A DNA stretch of 64,000 bases from Nocardia asteroides (GTDB lineage: Bacteria; Actinomycetota; Actinomycetes; Mycobacteriales; Mycobacteriaceae): NCBI GenBank assembly GCA_019930625.1, contig CP082844.1, positions 1,240,001 to 1,304,000 on the forward strand, read 5' to 3'. The translations under genes and the position numbers were made by a program. The first letter of the stretch is position 1, and each line of letters begins with the position of its first letter. Shown in pieces: positions 53,128 to 61,408 of this stretch. The notes under the pieces were generated by a model. It saw nothing but the letters and a program-made list of their open reading frames with translations. It was not told the origin of the DNA and did no database searches.

Positions 53128-53793
53128 ATGGCAGACTCCGCAGCACGGGCCGCCGCCGACGACATCCGGCAGGAGCTGGCCGGATTCACCGCTGGTGCGA
53201 CCGATCCCGCCTACGCGCCGGATCGAGAGCTGTTCGGCGCCTACACCCATCAGCAGATATGGGACCTGGTGCACGAAACGCTCGACCCGGCGGCGCTCGG
53301 CCGGGTCGCCGCGGCGTGGCACACCAACGCCGCCGCGATGGCCGAAGCGTTCCAAGCCTTCTCCGATGCCACCAACCGGGAGTTCGCGCGCTGGTCCGGC
53401 CGGGCAGCCGACGCCGCCGTGGGTGCGACCAGGCAGTTCGTCCGCGCGGGCGAGGAGGCTCACGACGTGTGCCGGGCGGTCGCGCGGCTGATGGAGTTGA
53501 ATAGCGATGCCGCGCAAACGGTCCGGGGCGCGATCGCGCCACCGCAGCGGTATCGGCCACTGGCGGACCCGGCCGCCGAAGCGGTTTACGGTGGAAAACG
53601 TAGGATGGAACACGATAGTGCGGCGGCAGACATCGAGGCGGATGTCCGGGACACGATGACTTACGTCTACACCCCGACGATGCCCGCCACCGGCGACCGC
53701 GTTCCCCAGTTTCCCCAGCCACACGAAGGTTCGACCGCCGACAACGGCGCACCCGCTGATCCGGACTCCGTCCGCGGAGGCGGCGCACGGTGA
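53128..53793 (+). CDS. WXG/PPE-like ESX substrate B
   Basis: A 221-residue protein. Residues about 35-115 are helical with the pattern IWDLVHETLDPAALGRVAAA, HTNAAAMAEAFQAFSDATNR and EFARWSGRAADAAVGATRQF; the W-S-G turn is the WXG motif of ESX substrates. The C-terminal 90 residues are Pro/Ala/Asp-rich and disordered, ending VRGGGAR. ATG 53128 follows GGGGGACGAAG. It overlaps the EspG gene by four bases (GTGA). By analogy with PE/PPE pairs, EspG would bind its WXG part in the cytosol. Confidence 0.75.
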   Translation: MADSAARAAADDIRQELAGFTAGATDPAYAPDRELFGAYTHQQIWDLVHETLDPAALGRVAAAWHTNAAAMAEAFQAFSDATNREFARWSGRAADAAVGATRQFVRAGEEAHDVCRAVARLMELNSDAAQTVRGAIAPPQRYRPLADPAAEAVYGGKRRMEHDSAAADIEADVRDTMTYVYTPTMPATGDRVPQFPQPHEGSTADNGAPADPDSVRGGGAR

Positions 53794-54515
53794 AATGGGT
53801 GCTCACCCCGGACGAATTCACGCATGTCTGGACGAACGAAACGAGCCTGGACCGTAGGCCCTACCCGGTCAATATGGTCCCCTCGGCTACCGTGCGCACC
53901 GAATCGGAGTATCACGCCCTCGGTTTGCCGCAGCGCTTCTCCCGGCAGGCCGACCCCGATCTGGCCGCCGCGCTGATGCTCTGCGCGCGCCACGACGCGA
54001 CCACCATCACCGTCTCCGGCGAGCGTTCCGCGGCGTCGCACAACGGCAGCGCGGCGGAACCCGTACGGATTCTCGCGTTCGCCGCGGTGGTGCACAACCA
54101 CGCGAGCATCCTGGTCGCCACGCCGGACCGGGTGACCGTGCACATGTGCCATGTCCGGGCAGTCGGCGAACGCCTGGTGCAGATCATCGGTTCGGCGCGG
54201 CCGGGCAGACTCGCCCCGATGCGTGAGCCGCAGGACGCCGTGCTCAGTCCGGACCGCACCGAGCCGTTCGTCACCAACGGCCAGCGCGGCGCGGCGAAAT
54301 TCCGCCAAACCCTGCGCAAGCCGGTGGACGGGCGCGGCTTCATCACCGTCACGGTGGAGCCGGAGAATCCCATGTCCCCACCCACCCGCCACCGCACCTG
54401 GCTGGACTTCACCGGTGACGGGCGCTACCTGCTCACCACAGCGCACGATCTCATCCTGACCCCCGTATCGGACGAGGAGTTCGCCGCCCAACTCCTGCGC
54501 CTCGCGCAGATCTGA
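53790..54515 (+). CDS. ESX secretion-associated protein EspG-like
   Basis: A 241-residue EspG-family chaperone: KWVLTPDEFTHVWTNETSLD at the N-terminus, LAAALMLCARHDATTITVSG, ILAFAAVVHNHASILVATPD, and a C-terminus ending DEEFAAQLLRLAQI. EspG proteins bind PE/PPE substrates in the cytosol and deliver them to the matching type VII secretion system. GTG 53790 overlaps the stop of the WXG/PPE-like gene (GTGA). No ESX core component (EccB, EccC, EccD, EccE, MycP) is in the window, so this is an orphan cassette that must use a secretion system encoded elsewhere. Confidence 0.85.
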   Translation: MKWVLTPDEFTHVWTNETSLDRRPYPVNMVPSATVRTESEYHALGLPQRFSRQADPDLAAALMLCARHDATTITVSGERSAASHNGSAAEPVRILAFAAVVHNHASILVATPDRVTVHMCHVRAVGERLVQIIGSARPGRLAPMREPQDAVLSPDRTEPFVTNGQRGAAKFRQTLRKPVDGRGFITVTVEPENPMSPPTRHRTWLDFTGDGRYLLTTAHDLILTPVSDEEFAAQLLRLAQI

Positions 54516-54547
54516 CCACTCGCGACTACCGCGGGTAGGTTCGGAAC

Positions 54548-55396
54548 ATGTCGAAGCTGTGGACGGTCACACCTGCCGAGGCCCTGAAAGCGGACGGGTT
54601 GCGAGTCGCCGAGCTGGACACCTCCGGGCGCCCTGGATTCACCGGCGACAAGAAGACAGGCCTCGAACTGCTCGCCGAACGCAGCGTGGTGCTGTCGGAT
54701 CTGCAGGAGAAGCTGTACGCCAACGGCCGGTCCGGCGGCGACCGGCGCAGCGTGTTGCTGATCCTGCAGGGCATGGACACCGCGGGCAAGGGCGGCATCG
54801 TCCGGCACGTGATCGGATCGGTAGATCCGCAGGGCGTCGACCACGCCGCGTTCGGCGTGCCGACGCGGGAGGAGCGGCGTCATCACTACCTGTGGCGCAT
54901 CCGCAAGGCGCTGCCGCGCGCCGGTCAGCTCGGCGTGTTCGATCGCTCGCACTACGAGGACGTGCTCGTGGTGCGAGTGCACAATCTGGTGCCGCCCACC
55001 GTGTGGGAGCCGCGCTACGAGGAGATCAACACCTTCGAGCGCGAACTGGTGGACGAGGGCATCTCGCTGGTGAAGGTCGCGATGTTCGTCTCGCTCGACG
55101 AACAGAAGAGGCGGCTGGCCGAGCGGCTGGAACGTCCGGACAAATTTTGGAAATTCAACCCCTCCGACATCGATGAGCGCGCGTTCTGGCCCGCCTACCA
55201 GGAGGCATACCAGGCGATGCTGGAACGCACGTCCACCGAGTACGCGCCCTGGTACGTCGTGCCCGCCGACCGCAAGTGGTTCGCCCGCCTCGCGGTGACC
55301 GAACTGCTGATCGCGGCGCTGGAGCGGCTGGAGTTGGATTGGCCCCCGGCGAAGTTCGACGTCGAGCGGCAGAAGCAGCGGCTGGCGCAAGCCTGA
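54548..55396 (+). CDS. polyphosphate kinase 2 family protein
   Basis: A 282-residue PPK2 protein: Walker A region LLILQGMDTAGKGGIVRHVI, the following FGVPTREERRHHYLWRIRKA, Walker B region GVFDRSHYEDVLVVRVHNLV, and PDKFWKFNPSDIDERAFW lid segment. PPK2 enzymes transfer phosphate from polyphosphate to nucleoside mono- or diphosphates, so this one feeds ATP/GTP pools and is the counterpart of the Ppx homologue at 16966. ATG 54548 lies six bases after TAGGTT without a ribosome binding site, so it is probably leaderless and independent of the EspG cassette. Confidence 0.94.
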   Translation: MSKLWTVTPAEALKADGLRVAELDTSGRPGFTGDKKTGLELLAERSVVLSDLQEKLYANGRSGGDRRSVLLILQGMDTAGKGGIVRHVIGSVDPQGVDHAAFGVPTREERRHHYLWRIRKALPRAGQLGVFDRSHYEDVLVVRVHNLVPPTVWEPRYEEINTFERELVDEGISLVKVAMFVSLDEQKRRLAERLERPDKFWKFNPSDIDERAFWPAYQEAYQAMLERTSTEYAPWYVVPADRKWFARLAVTELLIAALERLELDWPPAKFDVERQKQRLAQA

Positions 55397-55654
55397 GTCG
55401 ACGCGTCCTGTTGTCGGGCCCCAAGCGGCTCGCGCGAGACCACATCGCCGTGCTCCAGTCCGCCGGAGCCAGGCCGCCCCGCTCGACGTAGATCTCCGAT
55501 GCCGTCCCTTCGAGCTGTCCGCCGGCGCGGCCGGGGCGGCCTGCGGCGCGGGGTTCCAGCTCCGAGTAGGCGAGTGCGCTGCCGACGACGTGGTCGCGGT
55601 GCCGCTGACCCGGCAGCGGATGCGCGTCGGGGGCCTGGACGAACTCCTAGCTGC
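55397..55654. other. gene-free intergenic region
   Basis: About 260 bases between PPK2 and the convergent LLM-class gene. One plus-strand frame reads like protein for about 60 codons (ELSAGAAGAACGAGF and VAVPLTRQRMRVGGLDELL) but has no start with a ribosome binding site and runs into the neighbouring gene, so it is not called. It might be a decayed gene end. No hairpin of note. Confidence 0.4.
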
Positions 55655-56518
55655 TCACGGGACCAGAGGCCGGACCTCCTCGGCGACGAACCGGAGGAAG
55701 GCGGCGGGATCCGGATCGTCGGCCGTGGTCTGGAGCACGACGGTGTCGGCGCCCGCTTCGGCGAGCATGGTGACCGCCGCGGCGATCGCCTGCGCGTCAC
55801 CGGCCACACCCGCGCCCGGCGCGTGCGCCGGAGTGCGTTCGGCGGCCAGGCGCGCGTCGGCCTCGGGGCCGGTGACAGCCAGCAGATTCGCCACCACGTG
55901 GTGGTGATCGGTGCGCCCCGCGGCGGCGCGGCCCTCGTCGATCAGCGTGCGGGCGGCCCGCACACCGTCGGCATCGGTGATCGAATCGAGCAGGGTGCCG
56001 TCGGCGTGCTCGCCGGACAACCGGATCGAGCGTGGGCCGCGCGCGCCCGCGTAGACCTTCGGCGCGGTCGCGGGTGGCCAGTCCAGCGCGACGTCGTCGA
56101 GATGCACATAGCGGCCGGAGACGGTGACCCGCTCGCCGCCCAGGAGAGCGCGCAGCGCGGCCAAGTGCTCGCTGAGCAATGTCACCGGCGATTCGACGCG
56201 GCCGCCGACCTGAGCCATCCAGCTCTGCACACCGTGTCCGACGCCGAGAGTCAGCCGGGCGGGGAACAGACGATGCAGCGTGGCGGCCTCCATGGCGGTG
56301 AGAGCGACGTTGCGCAACGGCACGGGTAGCAACCCGATACCGACGCGCAACCGCTCGGTCCACGCCAGTACCGCGGCAGCGCTGGCGATTCCGCTTTCCA
56401 GGAAGCAGTCCTCCCACAGCCACAGTTCCTCCAGGCCCGTGGCCTGGGCCACCTGAGCCGCCTCGCGCAGCAGTTCGGGTGGATTTTGCGGGCGGAACAC
56501 AGCACCGAGAACAGTCAT
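55655..56518 (-). CDS. LLM-class flavin/F420-dependent oxidoreductase
   Basis: A 287-residue luciferase-like monooxygenase, probably using F420 as is common in this lineage: TVLGAVFRPQNPPELLREAA, LEELWLWEDCFLESGIASAA, LRVGIGLLPVPLRNVALTAM, LFPARLTLGVGHGVQSWMAQ and KVYAGARGPRSIRLSGEHAD. The substrate is unknown. ATG 56518 has AGGA eight bases upstream. The longer upstream reading frame is antisense-like and was ignored. It lies 71 bases after the carboxylesterase gene on the same strand and may be co-regulated by the TetR at 58022. Confidence 0.88.
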   Translation of the reverse strand: MTVLGAVFRPQNPPELLREAAQVAQATGLEELWLWEDCFLESGIASAAAVLAWTERLRVGIGLLPVPLRNVALTAMEAATLHRLFPARLTLGVGHGVQSWMAQVGGRVESPVTLLSEHLAALRALLGGERVTVSGRYVHLDDVALDWPPATAPKVYAGARGPRSIRLSGEHADGTLLDSITDADGVRAARTLIDEGRAAAGRTDHHHVVANLLAVTGPEADARLAAERTPAHAPGAGVAGDAQAIAAAVTMLAEAGADTVVLQTTADDPDPAAFLRFVAEEVRPLVP

Positions 56519-56589
56519 CCCACCATTCCTACCCGCCGAGCCCGGCGGACGCGGGTTTTCTCGCGTGGAGACGGCCGACGCGGCCGCGC

Positions 56590-57927
56590 TCAGGGTAGCT
56601 GCCGGGCGAAACGCGAGTTCGGTCGATGTGCCGTCCAGTCGGGGTCGCCGATTCGTCCGGTGTGGACGAATTCCCCCCAATACCGCCGGGTTCGGATGCC
56701 CAGCGCGTCGATCTCGGCGGGGGTGAGCGGCGCGAGCATCGGCGCCGCGCGCCATGTATCGGCGTCGCCGAACAACAGCGGCAGGTCGACGCAGTGGCAG
56801 GCGCCGTACGGGTTCGCCGGATGCAGCCGTCCCACGCGGTAACAGTAGACGGTGGCGCCGGCATCGACCAGCTCGTCGGCAAAGCGGAAAAGTCCTTCCT
56901 CGAACGCTTTTCGCCCGATCAGGCGCTGCCCCGCCGAGTCGAGCCTGCCCCCGATCCCGGGCAATCGCCGCAGCCTGCCGAAGACCGGGTGCGGGCCGCC
57001 GTAGAACGCGCGCGCTTCCTCGGCCGCGCAACCGAGCACCACCGGCAGTCCGCCCGCCGCGTCCCGCACCGCCTGTCGCCACTCGCGCTCGCCGGGCAGC
57101 GGGCGCGCATCGGCTACGGGCAAGAAGGGCGGTGCGGAGTTCAGTGCTGCCGGTCCCGCCGCGCGGCGCACCGTACGACCCTGCGCGGCGAGCAGGTCGG
57201 ACACCGGCGCGGTGAACGGATCGGCGCCGAGTTCGGCGAGGAACATCGCCCCCGTCCGCTCGGCTTGCCGGTGGTTGTGGAATCCGACGCCGAAGGGAGC
57301 GCTCTGCACGATCGCCTGGGCGAACAGCGGCCTCGCTTCCGCGATGCCCAGCAGCGCGACGACCGATTGCGCGCCCGCCGACTGCCCCGCGACCGTGACC
57401 CGCCGCGGATCGCCGCCGAACTCGGCGATGTGCTCGCGCACCCACCGCAGCGCCGCGATCTGGTCGCACAGCCCGAGATTCCCCGCCGAGACGCCCGGCG
57501 CGCGAAGGTAGCCCAGCACGCCGAGCCGGTAGCTCACCGACACCACCACGACGCGCGTCTCACGCACGAGCCGGTCCGCGTCGTACAGGTTCCATTGCCC
57601 GCTGCCCGCGAGGTATGCGCCGCCGTGCAGCCACACCAGCACCGGACAGCTGCCCGGTTCAGCGCCCGCTGGGGTGGTGACGGTTAGCGCCAAGCAGTCC
57701 TCCGACTGCTCGAGCGGGTCCGCCCGCCCGATCACCCCCTCGAGCCGTCCGGGCAGTTGCGGTGCGACGGCGTAGCGGCGCGTCGCGTCGTACACCCCCG
57801 TGTGTGCCGCGACCGGCTCCGGCGCACCGAATCGCTCGGCCCGCGCGTAGGGAATCCCGCGGAACACCACGGCCGAGCCGCGGGTCTCGCTCCGCCAGCG
57901 CCCCGAGGGCGCGACCACGTCGTTCAT
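56590..57927 (-). CDS. type-B carboxylesterase
   Basis: A 445-residue COesterase-family enzyme. VFRGIPYARAERF at the N-terminus, EDCLALTVTTPAG, oxyanion hole VLVWLHGGAYLAGSG, nucleophile Ser in VTVAGQSAGAQSVVALLG and the His in GACHCVDLPLLFG. It lies in the cytosol (no signal peptide). The family hydrolyses p-nitrobenzyl, aryl or other carboxylic esters. ATG 57927 is preceded by AGAGAGG. The operator at 57942-57965 sits 15 bases before the start codon, so the TetR protein would block transcription. Confidence 0.92.
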   Translation of the reverse strand: MNDVVAPSGRWRSETRGSAVVFRGIPYARAERFGAPEPVAAHTGVYDATRRYAVAPQLPGRLEGVIGRADPLEQSEDCLALTVTTPAGAEPGSCPVLVWLHGGAYLAGSGQWNLYDADRLVRETRVVVVSVSYRLGVLGYLRAPGVSAGNLGLCDQIAALRWVREHIAEFGGDPRRVTVAGQSAGAQSVVALLGIAEARPLFAQAIVQSAPFGVGFHNHRQAERTGAMFLAELGADPFTAPVSDLLAAQGRTVRRAAGPAALNSAPPFLPVADARPLPGEREWRQAVRDAAGGLPVVLGCAAEEARAFYGGPHPVFGRLRRLPGIGGRLDSAGQRLIGRKAFEEGLFRFADELVDAGATVYCYRVGRLHPANPYGACHCVDLPLLFGDADTWRAAPMLAPLTPAEIDALGIRTRRYWGEFVHTGRIGDPDWTAHRPNSRFARQLP

Positions 57928-57941
57928 GCCTCTCTCACCTT

Positions 57942-57965
57942 CTATCGCAAGTCTACTTGCGATAG
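57942..57965. promoter_or_regulatory. perfect TetR operator between esterase and TetR
   Basis: Perfect 10-base inverted repeat CTATCGCAAG / CTTGCGATAG with a 4-base spacer, near the esterase start. A second, weaker site CGCAA-N6-TTGCG lies at 57995-58010 overlapping the leader of the TetR gene, suggesting cooperative or graded autoregulation. Confidence 0.8.
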
Positions 57966-58021
57966 CACCACGCTAAGGCTCGAAGGCGAAACAACGCAAG
58001 AGGAGTTGCGATAATCGGCGC

Positions 58022-58597
58022 ATGAGTGACTCCCCCGCGCAGATCCGTGGTGCGCGCCTGCAGAAGGCGGTGCTCGACGCGACAGTGGCCCGCATCGAGT
58101 CGGCGGGCATCGGCAACGTGCGCGTCGCCGACGTGGCCGCGGACGCCGGCGTGCACGAGACCTCGATCTACCGACGGTGGAAAACGCTGCCTCGGCTGCT
58201 GCTGGACGCGCTGCTGTCCCGAGTGGCCGAGGAGATCCCGCTGCCGGACACCGGGTCGCTGCGCGGCGACCTGGAGCGGTTCATGACCGATCTCATCCGG
58301 TTCGCGCGGACACCGTCCGGCCAGGCCCTGATCCGGGGCACCGTGATCGCCGAGTCCGACCCCGAGGTCGACGCCGCACGGCGCGAATTCTGGGTACGGC
58401 GGCTGTCGGCGTCGGAGGAGATCGTCCGGCGCGGTATCACCCGTGGCGATGTGGCCGCGACGGTGGACCCTCGGCTGACCATGCTGACCCTCGGCGGACT
58501 GGTCCACCTGCACGTCACGCAACTCGGCGCGGAACTGCCGCCCGGCTTGGCCCGCGACGCCGTCGACCTCGTCCTCGGCGGCATCACGCCGCGTTGA
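58022..58597 (+). CDS. TetR-family transcriptional regulator
   Basis: A 191-residue TetR protein: ARIESAGIGNVRVADVAADA, then GVHETSIYRRWKTLPRLLLD, and the ligand domain with PDTGSLRGDLERFMTDLIRF typical of the TetR_C_16/AcrR-like C-terminus. ATG 58022; GAGGAG is 16 bases upstream, further than ideal. It diverges from the carboxylesterase gene with two TTGCG/CGCAA palindromes in between, so it likely controls the esterase and itself in response to an ester or its product. Confidence 0.9.
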   Translation: MSDSPAQIRGARLQKAVLDATVARIESAGIGNVRVADVAADAGVHETSIYRRWKTLPRLLLDALLSRVAEEIPLPDTGSLRGDLERFMTDLIRFARTPSGQALIRGTVIAESDPEVDAARREFWVRRLSASEEIVRRGITRGDVAATVDPRLTMLTLGGLVHLHVTQLGAELPPGLARDAVDLVLGGITPR

Positions 58598-58779
58598 GCG
58601 CGTCTTCTCGGCACGCTCCCGCCCGGTATCAGCGACCGTAGGCGGGATGTTTCGGAATCTCTCAGGTACGCCGACGATGATGACCGCGTGTGGCCCGATC
58701 ACCCGGCAAGGTGGTCGGCGGATCTACCATCGTGGCGGTAGGAAACCGTCCGGCGAGCGAAAGGCGTGGTGAGCGCACG

Positions 58780-59559
58780 GTGAGCAAAAACCAGGGTGGG
58801 AAGTCGAACCCGCTGCTGGCGGCGGAACGCGCCGACCGCAACCGCAAGATCTTGATCCAGGTGGCCGTCGCCGCCGTGCTCGTCGGGTTGATCGCGGCCA
58901 TCGGCATCGGCATCGCGGTGCAGAAGGCCCGCAAGGACGACCCGGGCCCCACCCCGTCCATCGCCGCGACCGGCGCGGCGAACGCGGGCCCGGTGGCCGC
59001 CTCGATCACCGACAGCGGCGCGGTCCGGATCGGCAAGCCGGACGCGAAGGTCAGCGTGCGCGTCGTCGCCGACCTCCAGTGCCCCGCCTGCAAGGCCTTC
59101 GAGTCGGCCAACGGTCAGGTGCTCACGGACGCGGTGAACAACGGCACCGCCGTCGTCGAGTACAACATCATCGCCTTCCTGGACAAGGCCTCCACCACGC
59201 GCTACTCCTCGCGCGCGGGCAGCGCCTCCTACTGCGTCGCCGAGGCCGACCCCACCAAGTACCAGGACTGGCTGAAGGCCATGTTCGCGCAGCAGCCGCC
59301 GGAGGGCGGCGCGGGGCTGTCCGACGACCAGCTCGTCCAGATCGCCAAGAGCGTCGGCTATACCGACGACGCGGTCGCGCAGTGCATCACCGAGCACAAG
59401 TACGACAAGTACATCCAGGCCCGCACCAAGGAAGTGCTGGAAAGCGGCATCCAGTCCACCCCGTCGGTGTTCGTCAACGGCAAGAAGGTCGAGTCCAGCC
59501 AGGAGATCTTCGGACCCGGCGGCCTCGCACCCGTGATCAGCGCCGCCGCTGCCCAGTGA
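58780..59559 (+). CDS. DsbA-like membrane-anchored thioredoxin-fold protein
   Basis: A 259-residue DsbA-family protein. Membrane anchor ILIQVAVAAVLVGLIAAIGI (residues about 24-43); extracytoplasmic thioredoxin fold with active-site CPAC in VVADLQCPACKAFESAN and cis-Pro in GIQSTPSVFVNGKKVESS; extra cysteines in SYCVAEAD and QCITEH. It forms disulfides in exported proteins, re-oxidised by the downstream VKOR. GTG 58780 is preferred by homology (SKNQGGKSNPLLAAERADRN); upstream GTG 58690 is less likely. Its stop overlaps the VKOR start (GTGA). Confidence 0.92.
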   Translation: MSKNQGGKSNPLLAAERADRNRKILIQVAVAAVLVGLIAAIGIGIAVQKARKDDPGPTPSIAATGAANAGPVAASITDSGAVRIGKPDAKVSVRVVADLQCPACKAFESANGQVLTDAVNNGTAVVEYNIIAFLDKASTTRYSSRAGSASYCVAEADPTKYQDWLKAMFAQQPPEGGAGLSDDQLVQIAKSVGYTDDAVAQCITEHKYDKYIQARTKEVLESGIQSTPSVFVNGKKVESSQEIFGPGGLAPVISAAAAQ

Positions 59560-60122
59560 TCACCGCGGGGCCGCGCGCCGCGTGGGTGCTGCTGGTCGGC
59601 GGACTCGCCGGCTGGCTGGCCGCCGTCGCGCTGACGGTGGAGCGGTTCAAGCTGTTCACCGACCCCGGCTACACCCCGTCGTGCAGCATCAACCCGATCC
59701 TGTCCTGCGGGTCGGTGATGGTGACCGACCAGGCTTCGGTCTTCGGGTTCCCGAACCCGCTGATCGGCGTCGTCGGGTTCTCCGTCGTCGTCACGCTCGG
59801 CCTGCTGTCGGTGGCCGGGGTCGGCTTCCCACGCTGGGTCTGGGGCAGCCTGTGGCTCGGCGCCCTGCTCGGGGTCGGCTTCGTCTGCTGGCTGATCTTC
59901 GAAAGCCTCTACCGGATCAACGCGCTGTGCCCGTACTGCATGGTGGTCTGGGCGATCATCACGCCGCTGCTCGCGGTGTGCACCGATCAGCTGTGGGGAG
60001 GCTCGCGCGGTCCGCTCGGCGTGCTCGCCGAATGGCGCTGGACGATCGTCGCGCTGTTCTTCGCGGTCGCGCTGCTGCTGGTGTTCCTGCGTTTCCAGGA
60101 CTACTGGTTGTCGCTGGTCTGA
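59556..60122 (+). CDS. vitamin K epoxide reductase (VKOR) family protein
   Basis: A 188-residue four-helix membrane protein. The periplasmic loop cysteine pair is TPSCSINPILSCGSVM and the active-site CPYC lies in RINALCPYCMVVWAIITPLL. Helices at about 8-30, 70-90, 100-122 and 130-150. It passes electrons from DsbA to the quinone pool, as the M. tuberculosis VKOR does. The GTG start overlaps the DsbA stop (GTGA), so the two are translated together. Convergent with the HtrA-like protease gene, ten bases apart. Confidence 0.94.
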   Translation: MITAGPRAAWVLLVGGLAGWLAAVALTVERFKLFTDPGYTPSCSINPILSCGSVMVTDQASVFGFPNPLIGVVGFSVVVTLGLLSVAGVGFPRWVWGSLWLGALLGVGFVCWLIFESLYRINALCPYCMVVWAIITPLLAVCTDQLWGGSRGPLGVLAEWRWTIVALFFAVALLLVFLRFQDYWLSLV

Positions 60123-60131
60123 TCCGCCGGT

Positions 60132-61247
60132 TCAGTTCGGCGGGCCCGCGACCAGGACCACGGCTACCGTGCGCGCCCCGTGTGCGCCGGTGACGCCCAA
60201 CCGGACGGTGTCGTTCGGCTTGCGCGTGTTCAGCGCGGCGCGCAGGGACTGCGCACTGCTGACGGCGTGACCGTCGATCGAGGTGATCACGTCACCTGAG
60301 GCGAGACCGGCGGCGTAGGCGGGCATGCCGTAGATCGCCACGTCCACGCGCGCTCCCGTGCCGACGGGCAGCGCGTTGGAAACGAGCACACCGAGGGTTG
60401 CCGTCGGGCCGATGTGCACGGTGTCGGTCGGGGTGCCGGAGCGAATCTGCTGGACCACTCGCATCGCGGCGTCGATCGGCACCGCGTAGCCGTTCGCCGG
60501 CTCGTCCGCCGCGCGCGCCCCGTCACCGGATGCCGCGGCGATGACACCGACCACGTGCGCCTTCCGGTCGACCAGAGCTCCGCCGGATTGGCCGGGAGTG
60601 ACCGCCGCCGCGACCTCCAGCATCCCGCTGAGCGCTTTGCGCGACAGATCGGCGGCGTTGACCGCCACGATCGCGCTGTCCAGGTCGGTGAGCGGGCCGT
60701 GCACCGCGGTCGGCGCGCCACCGGTCCCGCCCGCGTTGCCGATCGCGAGGACCTCCTCACGCAGGCGCAATCCGGCCGAACTGCCGATCGTTGCGATCGG
60801 TAGCTCGGCGGCGGCCAGGTCGAGCAGCGCGATGTCGGCCTCCGCGTCGTAGCCGAGCACGACCGCGTCGTAGACCTTCCCGTTGCCGACGTCGGTGACG
60901 GTCACGGTGTCCGCGCCTTTGACCACGTGGTGGCTGGTGAGCACCTCGCCGTCGGCGGTGAGGACGATGCCGGACCCCGCCGCGCCGGGCCCGGACCGCT
61001 CGGTGGAGGCGTTGACGTTGACCAGCGCCGGACGCACCGCCGCGGTGACCAGTCCCGGGTCCAGCGGATCGGGCGGGGCGAACGCGACCGAGGCCGGGGC
61101 CCCAACGGTGCGATTGTGATCGGGCAACTCGCCGCGATACCCGAGGAAAGCGACGACCGTGAGCACGAAGGTGACGACGAGCACGAACACCCGGCCACCG
61201 CCCGGCGTGCGCCGCGCCCCGGTCCACTGCTGCCGTTCTTCGTCCAT
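60132..61247 (-). CDS. HtrA-like serine protease with PDZ domain
   Basis: A 371-residue membrane-anchored protease. One TM helix ([18 protein letters not shown], about residues 20-38) then a trypsin-like domain: His in [15 protein letters not shown], Asp in [16 protein letters not shown] and Ser in [20 protein letters not shown] (G-Q-S-G-G). The C-terminal PDZ domain (about 285-365) contains [20 protein letters not shown]. Probably a stress or envelope quality-control protease on the outer face of the membrane; it sits next to the DsbA/VKOR folding pair. ATG 61247 has weak ribosome binding sequence. Confidence 0.9.
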   Translation of the reverse strand: MDEERQQWTGARRTPGGGRVFVLVVTFVLTVVAFLGYRGELPDHNRTVGAPASVAFAPPDPLDPGLVTAAVRPALVNVNASTERSGPGAAGSGIVLTADGEVLTSHHVVKGADTVTVTDVGNGKVYDAVVLGYDAEADIALLDLAAAELPIATIGSSAGLRLREEVLAIGNAGGTGGAPTAVHGPLTDLDSAIVAVNAADLSRKALSGMLEVAAAVTPGQSGGALVDRKAHVVGVIAAASGDGARAADEPANGYAVPIDAAMRVVQQIRSGTPTDTVHIGPTATLGVLVSNALPVGTGARVDVAIYGMPAYAAGLASGDVITSIDGHAVSSAQSLRAALNTRKPNDTVRLGVTGAHGARTVAVVLVAGPPN

Positions 61248-61408
61248 GGCTCTCCCGCCTCGGCCGAACCGCTCACCGATTCCATTGTCCCCACCAGACG
61301 CCGCCGAAGATCATCGAACCGGGGACCGCGCCCGAAAAATACCCCGTGACCGCGCCGTTCTCGTGTCCCAGTTGGCAACCGCACCCATGCGACGGTAGGC
61401 ATGTCCTC

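Noticed and set aside
55397..55654. Protein-like plus-strand frame between PPK2 and the LLM-class gene
   Set aside because: No start codon with a ribosome binding site, no family recognised, and the frame continues into the antisense of the neighbouring gene.
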